Below are positions 14,301 through 24,300 of a stretch of 64,000 bases of DNA, one piece after another. The DNA is from Caprella mutica. Lineage: Eukaryota > Arthropoda > Malacostraca > Amphipoda > Caprellidae. The DNA is taken from assembly GCA_947561585.1 (NCBI GenBank), contig CANNZV010001437.1:62001-126000 (forward strand). Direction: 5' to 3'. A program made the translations under genes and the position numbers. The notes under the pieces were generated by a model. That model was given only the letters and a program-made list of their open reading frames with translations, searched no databases and was not told where the DNA came from. Position 1 is the stretch's first letter. Each line of letters begins with the position of its first letter.

Positions 14301-14878
14301 TGAGGGTAGGTGAGTGCTGACGTTCGATAGTGATATAATGTATACTTTACTGAGTAATATAAATATATTGAATGCGACATTGAGAATCCTGATTATAATT
14401 ATAAAGAATGCAATTATAAGGGTGAAAATTGACCTAATGCGGACAAAAAGGTATTCACTTTCTTAATAAATTTGATTAATTCTAAAACCTGAAGATATCA
14501 AGGAGAAATAATACCGATGTATCAGTACAAACTATAATACATGAATACAAAAATACTCATGTGATGATATTATTGACGAAAATTTAAAAAATGAACTCAC
14601 GTATTGAATAAGGTGATATCTGGAATCCAAACAACATCATGAGGAATGAGGATCCTGGTTATATTCCCATAATCCAAAGGATTCCAGGAAAGTCTCACAT
14701 CTCTCCAATTGTAGCTAACTGCTGAACTGGACACCATCAACTGATTCAGGGTACTCTGCAATACAATTAAAAGAATATTCTCTAAGCAATCACATATTTA
14801 CAGCGAGTGGTCTTAAGATGGTGATACAGTGTTCACTGTTCAAACCAACTTCTACTTAAATCTGGCAGGGGGCCTTTT

Positions 14879-14919
<41 letters not shown>

Positions 14920-15338
14920 TTTACTTTTGGCTCTGGCGTCAAAATGACACAAAAGGTACAAAAAAGGTGATACAGTGTCCATATTCAAGTCTTCTCTTTA
15001 CTGTGACGTCAAAATAACACAAATGATATACAGAAGGTGATGCAGTATCCATATTTATTGATCTAGTCTTCCTCTTATTATGTCAGGTATGATTCATTTA
15101 AGGTCACAAGACATTCGTTTAACTGAATGTAGATTTTTTTAAATCATTTATCACCGTTTTAGATTATCCTGCATTTCAGGTTTGGTCAACTAATTTTAAA
15201 TCTTACCAAGGATAAAATGGTGTAGACTATGAGCTCCATGTTCACATTAGTTACATAATTTGTGTCGTCCTTGGGGCGGAGACTCCTGGTATAACTTTTG
15301 AATATATCGTTGAAGAGTATCTGTTCGACCTCAACCAT
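8323..15338 (-). CDS. Nicotinic acetylcholine receptor-like alpha-type subunit, gene 2
   Basis: Ten minus-strand exons join in frame: 15207-15338, 14601-14755, 13734-13917, 11644-11767, 10952-11038, 10687-10821, 10210-10318, 9994-10075, 8939-9035 and 8323-8630. Together they make 1413 bases, 470 codons plus stop, with every intron GT-AG. Domains (residues): extracellular domain about 1-212, with W.D.RL.WNP and VWIPDITLFN at 61-95; Cys-loop C130-C144 (WYPFDRQ inside); vicinal C192-C193 in DPCCEHPFY, marking an alpha type; M1 about 213-236; M2 about 239-262 with the GER motif of cation channels; M3 about 274-298; a short cytoplasmic loop; M4 about 410-431 (KIIDRVFFICFVAANIYLTF); and a C-terminal tail of about 40 residues with NCST. 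The product should be a plasma-membrane ligand-gated channel subunit. The chosen ATG gives no signal peptide. The frame stays open upstream through a possible acceptor near 15398, so a leader exon is likely missing. Extracellular pore residues differ from classical receptors (Q/N-rich end of M2), so the agonist is uncertain. Confidence 0.93.
9270..9420. repeat. Dispersed repeat shared with the flanks of two glutamate-receptor genes
   Basis: This intronic block (TTAAAATTGGTCTGGGTA, then GTGAAATTAACATTATG, then CTTTGATAGTACAT) reappears in the same order at 21025-21180 and, more degraded, at 62410-62530, where its end is tandemly repeated. It links an intron of the nicotinic receptor gene with 3' flanks of glutamate-receptor genes A and C, so it is a dispersed element rather than part of the glutamate-receptor duplication. 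No coding capacity is seen. Confidence 0.6.
14818..15095. repeat. Degenerate ~65-bp tandem repeat with poly(A) tract
   Basis: GGTGATACAGTGT..., then CTTTACTGTGACGTCAAAAT..., is repeated about three times (14818, 14966 and 15036) around a run of about 37 A residues (14881-14917). The unit contains or nearly contains the CRE-like palindrome TGACGTCA. The reverse complement of the unit recurs at 11330-11385, again inside the receptor gene. It lies in intron 1 of gene 2. Confidence 0.55.
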
Positions 15339-15556
15339 CTTGGTTGAGTAGTTACAAATAATATTTCCACTCGAATCTTTATCTAATAGTAAATTTTGTT
15401 ACAACCGTCTTTAGTTTTCAATACATTCTCAGATAATATAATAAACAGACAGAAAATATCTCAACAAAGTGCAAAATGGGGAGGTCGGAAATTTCGGTCT
15501 TGGAATAAAAAATACTCTGCCAAAGAATTCAAGCACTCCTGGCAAAGGGTGTATGG

Positions 15557-16531
15557 AGACTGCCATACGGATAAACTGCCATGCGGACAACTACCATAGC
15601 GGACAGCTGCCATGCGTCAAACTGCCATGCGGACAACTGCCATGCGGATAAACTGCCATGCAGACAACTACCATAGCGGACAACTGCCATGCGACAAAAT
15701 ACCATGCATATATTAATATTATTATTTTGTATTGAGTGATTTATAATGCTCTTGCAACCTAAGCTTCCATTGATTGAATTTAATGTGAAGAATATTAATA
15801 TTTTAATCTTAAAATTTAGTTTAACAATGATAATTGTATAGTCGGAAATTGTGAAGGAAAATGCATAGAAATTGATGCTGAAGTGATACAAGATTTATTT
15901 CTTTGTTACAATCATTTTCCTTCTCATTTAACCCGTTGAATAATCAAGTGATTGACAGAAAGGGTAAAATATATAGATGCAAAACTTTCTTTTAAAACAT
16001 TTAAGAATACAAAGTTGGCATAAATGAGTTAATAACAATTCTGGTTTGTTTTCAGTTCAATAACCAATTTAATTAAACATTAACCTTTTTGTGAACCATT
16101 TGATTGTTTAATGGGCTAAATGGGTTGAATGTGTAGGAAATGATTTAACAAAGAAATAAATTTAGTATAATGAACATTTTTTTCTGAATCTACCGTCAAT
16201 ATTAATATCAAATTTATTCATGCTCAATTTCGAACTATATGATTAACATTGTTATACTAAAAATTTTCAGGTTAAAATATTAATATACTTCACATTGAAT
16301 TCAATCCAAGAAAGGTTAAGGTTACAAGTGCATTACAAATCACCCAAAACAAAATTATAATATATGCATGGCAGTTGTCTACATGACAGTTGTCTGCATG
16401 GCAGTTGTCTGCATGGCAGTTGTCTGCATGACAGTTGTCTGCATGGCAGTTGTCTTCATGGCAGTTGTCCGATTGGCAGTTGTCCGCATGGCAGTTGTCT
16501 ACATGGCAGTTGTCCGCATGGCAGTTGTCCT
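15557..16531. mobile_element. Fold-back element with inverted 15-bp minisatellite arms
   Basis: The left end (15557-15705) is a tandem array of GGACAACTGCCATGC-like 15-mers. The right end (16363-16531) is an array of the reverse complement (GCATGGCAGTTGTCC). Inside, the two halves are also inverted copies: GAATTTAATGTGAAGAATAT at about 15776 pairs with the segment around 16280-16300, and TTTATTTCTTTGTTA at about 15893 pairs with TAACAAAGAAATAAA at about 16146. Each arm is therefore roughly 430 bp around a short centre near 16030. The layout resembles Drosophila fold-back elements. No transposase is encoded. Open frames across the arrays are by-products of the repeat. Confidence 0.85.
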
Positions 16532-17194
16532 AGAGCCCTGGAAAAGGTTCAATTATAAGCGGTACATATCCAATTGGATAAATATGATTCATTTATAATA
16601 CAGATATGTAAATTCTAGATTGTTTTTAAATAGTTGTTAGTCTTTAAAAATTGATTTAGAATAAAGTTAAAAAATAATAAACTCTGTTTTCTCAAAAACT
16701 CTAAATTAGATTGTTTTTATTTTAAACGTTTGTTTATTCAAACAATAGTTTGAATCTTCCTAATTACATCAGGATCGTTTGTTTTCGTTTGTTTTCTTCA
16801 ATTTAAGTATACATATAGTCTTATATGTATTTGATGAATATTAATTTTGTTAACATATGTCTCAATAACTACGTTTTGAAGCCCAAAGTTAGCCCTAATA
16901 TTATTTTAATGTCACTGAAATTATATTATTGTCTATTACTATTTGTAACATTAGTCGTCATTGACAAAAACAGTAGGAAAAGTTATAATACCGAGTTTTA
17001 ATTTTTCCAATTTAGAATCAACATAGTTCAAAATCATTTTACTGAGAAAAAAATCTGTCTATTTTTCAGTATTTATATTTTTAAAAACACAATGTACGAA
17101 TAATGCCTTTAATAGCTATTAACCCATTTTTAGACTAAATTAAAACAGCATGTTACATCTATCTGATAAGTTTTTATTTATATGTACCTCAGAC

Positions 17195-17435
17195 CGAAAT
17201 TTCCGAGACCAAATTTACCGGTCATATCTCATGTTAGATAAATGTCAAAAAAGGTCAAAATTACTAATGTGACATATCATTTTACAACGCTTAGTGATGT
17301 TATCCGATGTTAATGAATAGACTACACATTCAAGTACTCATAATATAAACTTTTTCTATTAGTGTTCCTTAATAACATCATTATAAAATGAGACCGATTT
17401 TTCCAAGACTGAATTTTCCTAAACCGAATTTTCCG
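17195..17435. repeat. Short arrays of CCGAATTTTCCGAGA-type units
   Basis: At 17195-17226 (ACCGAAATTTCCGAGACC) and 17388-17433 (CCGATTTTTCCAAGACTGAA and two more units) a 15-bp motif is repeated two or three times. Orientation is the same in both blocks. It resembles, in length and layout, the minisatellites of the fold-back elements and may be an eroded one. Confidence 0.45.
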
Positions 17436-17639
17436 AGAGCTGCAAAATGGTACGTAGGTACGTAGTCTGTTAATTGTAAAAGATGATGTATTTTTACAAA
17501 TATGCATGATACCTGATGGTAGTTTTACCTTAAAGGGACTATTTAGGTCCAATGATAATATAAGCTTTATAAATTCTTTAAAGGAATTGTTATACATATG
17601 TATATGCTGAAAAAGATAGAATATAGTGGCCAAGATTAA

Positions 17640-17860
17640 AGGGTTTGAATTACAAAGTCATCACACGGAACACTGAACACTGAACAGATCATTTTTAGTC
17701 ACCACGCGGTAGACTGAAAAGATCCTTCCTAGCCAATTCATGGTACACCGAAAATATACTTTTTAGTTTTTTCTCAATGCACTGAAAAGATCTTTCCTAG
17801 TCACTTCATATCGAAAACTGAACATCTTTTTTTTAACAAACTATCGGCAACTGTTTCACA
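17640..17860. repeat. Degenerate ~50-bp tandem repeat
   Basis: About four units containing ACTGAAAAGATC, then TTTCCTAGTCAC or CTTCCTAGCC, then an ATGGTACACC- or CATATCG-like end. No element borders were found. Confidence 0.6.
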
Positions 17861-18472
17861 TCGGATATTGTGTAGGCATTCAATGTACTTGGACATAATG
17901 AAGCTAAACTTACTTCGAAACAATAAAATCTGTCAGCTAATTACGATACGCCCTTCAGTGTTTTACGACGGGCATTATACTAACATTTAGACGATTCTGA
18001 GAAACTTAACATTACTTCACACCACTCTAATTAACTATAAAAGAATGATAAAGTACCTGAACAAAGGATTCCATAATAAAAGTTCTAAGGAATATTTGAT
18101 GTCATTGTGTGTTCAGTTGAAGGATATTCATTGTTCAGTGATATGATATTAATAATTTAACTGCACTTGCATATTGCTAGATTGAAAGTACATAACCTAG
18201 CATTAATCGTTATTAAGACATTAATAATTTCATGCTTCATTTTCGATATTATTTATAATTTTTGACTGAATTGTTATTTGTTATTGTTTCTATCTGTTCA
18301 CAGGTGTTAATTGAAATGGCTCTAACATCTGCTAAGAAAAATAGATACAAGGGACTTTGACGAAGTAGTAAGACAATAAATGGTCTCCAGAGATTTGTTG
18401 TAAAGGCAGTTTCGCTATTAATATGCCCAACTTTTAAAAGCAATTGAAATAAATACAATGCATGTCACAAAG

Positions 18473-18624
18473 TACCACTCGCTGTTTATATGTGATTGCT
18501 TAGTAAATATTCTTATTATTATATTGCAGAGTACGCTGAATCAGTTGATGGTGTCCAGTTCAGCAGTTAGCTACAATTGGAGAGATGTGAGACTTTCCTG
18601 GAATCCTTTGGATTATGGGAATAG
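18473..18624 (+). pseudogene. Inverted, truncated copy of nicotinic receptor exon (from gene 2)
   Basis: From the acceptor at 18531 the plus strand reads STLNQLMVSSSAVSYNWRD... LSWNPLDYGN, the first part of the 14601-14755 exon of gene 2, which is on the other strand. About 94 exon bases match with a single visible difference (ACG for ACC). The upstream intron also matches back to ACCACTCGCTG at 18473. Similarity stops abruptly at GGGAATA (18624), in the middle of the exon, and no other receptor exon follows. It is a recent inverted partial duplication and cannot make a channel. Confidence 0.9.
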
Positions 18625-20573
18625 TAAACGGAGACCATTTCTTTTCTTCTCTGTAACACCAATAAATATTAATGTTACTAAACAGATGCGATCATAAGAT
18701 GCAATTGGTTAAAAAATTAGTCTATATATGTAAGAAAAGGAACATCTAATACATTCGATACTTTAAACTTTCATTACTAAGTTTTAATCAAATAATTCTG
18801 GCAACAAACATCGCTATTCAAGCTAAGTTGAGCCCTCAAGACCATTTTCTTTGATTATTCCTCATAGAAAATGAAATTTTTAAGGAATTACAATAATATA
18901 ATAATTTCGAGTCATGCCTCGTTCTTATTACCAATCGAAAAAAATTCGAGTCGTGATTTTGATCATATAAGCGAGGCTTGCCTTAAAATCAATCAATCTA
19001 AACTATACTAGTCAGGTAGCAATGTTTTAACAAACTGTCAATAGTGTTACACCATTGGGACATAGTATATAGCCTCTGGAAAGATGTTACCTGGGTAAAG
19101 TACTTTAAATCAATCACATTTCTATTCCAATAATCCTTTTAATTTGTCTGCAATAGTATTGCTTCATAACAAGAAGGATAAAGAAAACGCCAATCAATGC
19201 CAAGTGATTGTACAATAATCATTACACACGTGCAAAAAATACAGTAAGGTGCATTATTAGTATGCTAAATGTCATTATTAAATAAATTTGACTAAAATGT
19301 TTTAAGTAAAAAAATGTCTATTTCTATAGTATAATGAAGTCTGAGAAAATTAAGCATCTCACTCTTTAAAAAAAATTAATAGGCGAAAAACTCTCCATAA
19401 TATTCTAAAATACATTAATAATTAATATAATAAAGAACATTAATAACTATGTTCAAATTTACATAATTGATAAATACGCCAAAATATATTAATAATTGAT
19501 ATTCAAAATAACATTATTAAGTAATATATCCGGATAATCCCAAATGACATTATCAATTGATATACTAAATGACATTATGAATAAGTAGGCCTATGCTATA
19601 TGAAACCATTAATGAGTATGTACTATGTGCATAGTTTCACCAATGTGCTCTCTATTTAGCAAATGAATACTCCAATAAGTGCAAAGTTAATCATTTCCAG
19701 TGCTACTGTAAGGATGGTGATTGGGGTTTAATGAAGACAGTTAATTCAGCTCTCAAAAAGTTATTGTTATCAGCTCGACCAGTATGGGCCAGTCTGAAGT
19801 CCTTACTCTAAGTTCTGAACCCGACTCGAATGTGAATGATCAACTGACCCGGAAGACCAACTAACACTAGTTACATAATTCTATGCCTTATGCCACAGGA
19901 AACCACTAATGAGCTAAGACTCCCGGCCATAACTTGATTGGCTCAAACCACATGAATCTCTAAGTCTTAAACTAATTATTAGATCACATAGAGAATAGTT
20001 CATTTATTCTTACAAGTATTTCTAAGCTACCCTTACACATCATTAAATCTTTTATTACTTCGTGGGAAAGATACCACATTCCATTACTGTATGATTTTTG
20101 CTGATCTAAGATTTTATAATATGTTTTAGCTAATTCAGAATGCTACAGCTACGTCGTAGAATTCGGAAAGTGGGCAGTATCAACCAATCTGACCTTTAGA
20201 ATTGTCTGATTGACCTGGCTTCAAGAACAAAGTCACCTTCTACCGGACAGCTACAATGATAGTGGATGTAAACCGGCTATTCCAGGAATGCAGTCATTTA
20301 ACAAGGAATTTGACAAAAAAGGACACTAGCCCCACTGGGAATGCCCGACTGTGTCGAAGATTTCCCATCGACCACTTGCTGTTTTCCAAAATACTACAAA
20401 TCACAAAACCAGCTCCTGCAAACTGGACGACCTGCGTTTCTGCTCCAAACAGATTAACAAATATAGGCAAACTCGTGCCCCAGAATACAGTCTGATTTCA
20501 GTTTGTATAAACTATATTCTAACAAACACTTGGCAGCAATACTTGCCCTGCAAGAAGTCACAACTTCACTCAC
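18625..20573. other. Intergenic; AT-rich direct repeats and start of the glutamate-receptor duplication unit
   Basis: The stretch 19240-19620 consists of loosely repeated CTAAATGACATTATTAAT- and TAATAATTGATAT-like units, also seen at 61215-61305. The string AAGTGATTG.ACAATAATCA at 19203 recurs at 42685 and 61142, marking homologous 3' flanks of the three glutamate-receptor genes. No gene was recognised before the candidate exon at 20574. Confidence 0.5.
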
Positions 20574-20728
20574 ATGAAGCATTCTGGCTGCTTCCGACCA
20601 GCCTTTGCCTTTAACAATTAGCCATCCACGGCTCTGTGACCGTCCAGTGCGATATTTGTCATACTGACGCACAAAGTTGTTTCCACCATAGCGGAAACAA
20701 CGAATCTGACTGCCTTCATGTGTCGTAC
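20574..20728 (-). CDS. Orphan splice-bounded open exon, unknown protein (hypothetical)
   Basis: A minus-strand frame of 155 bp is bordered by a good acceptor (CTGTCATTTCAG) and a consensus donor (GTGAGT). It lies in a stretch of clearly higher GC than its surroundings. The peptide includes GSQIRCFRYGGNNFVRQYDK, then a basic KYRTGRSQSR run, then WSEAARMLH, which is vaguely like a helix-turn-helix. I do not recognise the family. The corresponding flank of gene B lacks this roughly 400-bp segment, which suggests an insertion, perhaps a transposon piece. Adjoining exons were not found. Confidence 0.3.
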
Positions 20729-20800
20729 CTGAAATGACAGTCTCGTCCTAGTAACGTCCTTCAGTAAATTAAGAGATAATTGTAAATGGCCTATCTAACA

Positions 20801-20854
20801 CAAAAATATAAGATTTCGTAGTTGAAAAGCATAACCCTATTGCTAGCCTCTAGA
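20801..20854 (-). other. Conserved 3'-flank element, copy 1 (gene A)
   Basis: One of four copies of a ~55-bp core whose minus strand reads RGGTTATGCTCTTCAACTAC..., 450-500 bases past the stop of gene A. Sister copies are at 29782-29836, 44095-44150 and 62065-62120. In every copy the minus strand can be read as a short peptide of the form MLFNYEILYF, followed by a stop in three of them. It could be an alternative last exon, a 3' UTR element or simply a repeat. Confidence 0.45.
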
Positions 20855-21024
20855 ATTGTAAGTATCTAGTGTTAAAAAGACATTACAGTATCCAACCAAT
20901 ATCAGTTTGAAACTGAAACATGACCCTCCCACCCTAAGTGTCTTGATTTCATTACTGAAATGGGAGGTAGAGGTTGAAACAAATCGTGTTCTTTTTTAAT
21001 GCGAATATTTTCAAAATTTTCCTA

Positions 21025-21180
21025 ATAATAATGGTTGTAGTTATGTTAAAATTGGTCTGGGTAAATGATGACAAATTTGTAAGGTTTAATTATGAAAAGG
21101 AATTTAGAAAACTGTGATTTGTGAAATTAGCATTATGCTAGCACTATATTTTTCGGTAACTACATATCATTTAGAAGTCA
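21025..21180. repeat. Dispersed repeat, second copy (see 9270-9420)
   Basis: It shares TTAAAATTGGTCTGGGTAAA and GTGAAATTAGCATTATG with the nicotinic receptor intron copy. It lies just downstream of the stop codon of gene A. Confidence 0.55.
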
Positions 21181-21303
21181 TAGTTTTAAATTTATCTTCA
21201 GTGCGATTAATATGTAGACTAATATAATAGGTAATGCTAAATCTAAATCGTTTCCATGTCCTTTTTCATTGAGAGGTCAGTTGGTTCTGTGCTATTACTC
21301 TGA

Positions 21304-24300
21304 TTACTTTTGTAGTAACTTATGAACAATAAATTCCATGACGAGACAAGTCATCGAAATTACTATACCTGAAATGCGATAGACAAACAGTTAGAACTTC
21401 CCAAAACTTTGACACTCACAGTACTTTGAAGTTTATTAATCAATCTAATCTTTTCAAATTTCTGATTAAGCCAATAGTGATAAATTTCCTATTACCTCCA
21501 GCAAACATCATCAAGATTCCATAGAAACTGTCCAATTGCAAAGGTTTCAAAATGTTTCCTTGTTTGCCGGGATTTCGACATAGGAGAGATTTCGTGATAG
21601 AACTGTAAGTTAGGTGTTGGATGATTCCGCCTTCCCACAATTTGGTCGTACTTTGGTAATCGGAAAATATTTAAAGGCTTATATAGTGTAAATGAAAATG
21701 ATCGATATGACACAATCGTCGATGGCAAGTTACGAAAAATGTTCAGTTTACGATAGGTAGGTATAGTGGTTAGGAAAGATCTTTTGAGTGTACCATGTAG
21801 TGGCTATATAAGAAATATTTTAAAGTGCACATTGCCATCAAACTGGATAAAATGGTGCACTATAAGTCTAACAAATTACTACAAAGTTTATATATATATC
21901 AACGAAAACTGAATATCATTTTGTAACTTGATATCGGCTACTGTGTCAAATCGTCTATGGCAAAAAGAAAATATTTACTATCAACTTTGTACAATCAGAA
22001 AAAAATAATAGTTGCACCAGTTAAGATAAAGATTTGGCCATAACTTACGCCTCTTTGATTTTTTTGTTGAACGGATTAGATTTTTCTAAAGCAATGGAGA
22101 GTAACTGAGGTAACAAATTAACCTTCTTCATGTTGTACATCTTGCATTCGTTTGCCTGGAATAAAATAATATCGGGTAATCTAGAGGTATCAATATTTGA
22201 TGTCAGAATTATGTTACTGTGTATATATAATTAAATATTTATCATATTCATTAAAATACCTGTCACAATTTTTTAGAACGAGAAGTGTCATTACCTAAAT
22301 TAATATACAGAACAGTGTATATTTAAACTTACATAGATCAAGTTTTCACCTTCCTTTCAAAAAAATTGAACTTTCTCTTACCCGTTGGAACATATTCAAA
22401 CACGTTGGAACATGTTCAAGCATGTATTGCCAAACTTAGATGTGATCACGAACTAGACAAACCTGCTGAAAAATCGTGTGAACATAAGCATCCAAAAAAA
22501 TATCGTAGAGAACCAAACTGTGGGTGCCTGCTATGGTCTTGACCGCAAAATCTGGTATGTTAGTAGAGAGAAAACTTCTTGCGTAAAGCCTACCTAACAG
22601 CGTATTTGGTCCATATTCCTATAACAAAATTAAAAATGATTAGTGTGCTATCCATCTTTTCATATTATTGTTCATTATTGGATGGACAGGTTTCATTTCA
22701 ACTTACTCTTAGCACAAAATCATAACTGGAAGCAGTGACACCGATTGGAATTACATCGCTTTCGACAAATTCTTCGATGTTCGTGAAAGGAAACTGCAGT
22801 TTAGGTGCTATGATTTTTGCCTTCAGATTACACTTGTAAGTTACTCCAATTACTAGTGAATAGATTAGCCACACACCCATGAGAATGTAGCCAATATTTT
22901 CTAGATCCTTTTTCCGAATATCTGGACAAATGAAATTTAATTTGGTTTAGAGGATGAGTCACGTTTGCACTATCAATCTTTTTCTTTTTTTCTTTAATTG
23001 AATCTAGTAAAGTCTTACCTTGGTTTAGTAGTCCTTGTATCGTCACCAAGAAGCCGTCCGACAGAGCGTCTTTGGATTTTGGTTCTCTAAAATGGACAAA
23101 ATCTTAAATATTTGTTATAGAATATAATATTTATATTGTATATGAAAAATATACTGTTTTATGTAGTAACTGTACAACATTTAAATTTTATTAGAATTTA
23201 AATAATTTTTAACTGCCTAGTGATAGGTATTTATATCATGAATCACAATCTAAGGTAACAATACAGTAATCAAAAAGTGATGTTAGCTTAAGCCAGGTAG
23301 CTCAATCAGAAATGTTTAGAACGTTGTCCACTTTCAGTGTACTGAGAGACTCTCGTTATTAATTTTGTTACTTTACCTTTTTTCGGACATTCGACCAATT
23401 GTCAAAATTAGAACAGTTATGAAGATCATCACCAAAGCTGAGATTAGAATAGTTCCCCAAACCTGAAAAAGATTGTAACATTGTACTTGAACTTGGGCGG
23501 TAACTAGCCCCTGAACCAGTGGTGGGATTGAAGAGTTCGCAGCGATTCTCGCGAACTGGTCCCTTAAAATATTGAACGCGTGTTAACATTCTCCTATGAC
23601 TGCAGACTGATAAATAGTGCAGTGTACCACTGTACATGCTTTTGTTTACGGATTTCGTAATGAACATGTGTAGAATCAGAAACGTCATATTTAAATTGCA
23701 AATTACAAACACTTAGAATTCGTCGAATGCTATTATAGATACATTAATTTGAAGGAAAATAATTTTTTATTATTATTATTAACACTATTAAACATATATT
23801 TTAATGTACATTTCAAGAGGCTCTACAAAAAATAATTGAAAATGACCCCCTCCAGCCTGAAAACAGAATGCCTCCTATCATTTTTGCAAACTTTCTAGAA
23901 AACCTTCTGAATATATCTTTCAGCAAAACTTTGAACACATTATATAAGAGACTAAATAGAATCTAGTTTTTCCCTATAAACTGAACTTGGAGGGTGACCG
24001 GTCCTTTCGCCGAAGACAATTTCGCCGAATACTCTTTCGCCTCACGACATTTTCACCGAACGACACTTCCGCCGAAAATTTAAAAAAACACTCTACGTTA
24101 TAAATATAAAGAGACATAGCGAACGTAGGTTAGGTTAGCGGTCCGTTTATGGGGGTTTGGGGGTTAGGTGGCTTCCCCCCTCCCCTCAGCCAGGTTTGAT
24201 AGTGACAAAATGTTTACTTTACTGTTTTTTACTGAAAAAATAAGTATACTTTGTTTTGCTAAAATATTGTCATATTTACAGCGAAAGTGTCATTCGGCGA

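Noticed and set aside
14881..14917. Poly(A) tract as the tail of a processed pseudogene
   Set aside because: No coding or retroelement sequence precedes it. It lies inside a tandem repeat.
16364..16598. Open frames of repeated HGSCLHGSCLHDSC- or AVVCMAVV-type peptide
   Set aside because: They are translations of the 15-bp minisatellite in the right arm of a fold-back element. The repeat length is a multiple of three, so frames stay open by chance.
20574..20728. Orphan exon as a diverged copy of the 155-bp glutamate-receptor exon (same length)
   Set aside because: The phase differs at the 3' end and the proteins do not align beyond a few residues. The equal length is a coincidence.
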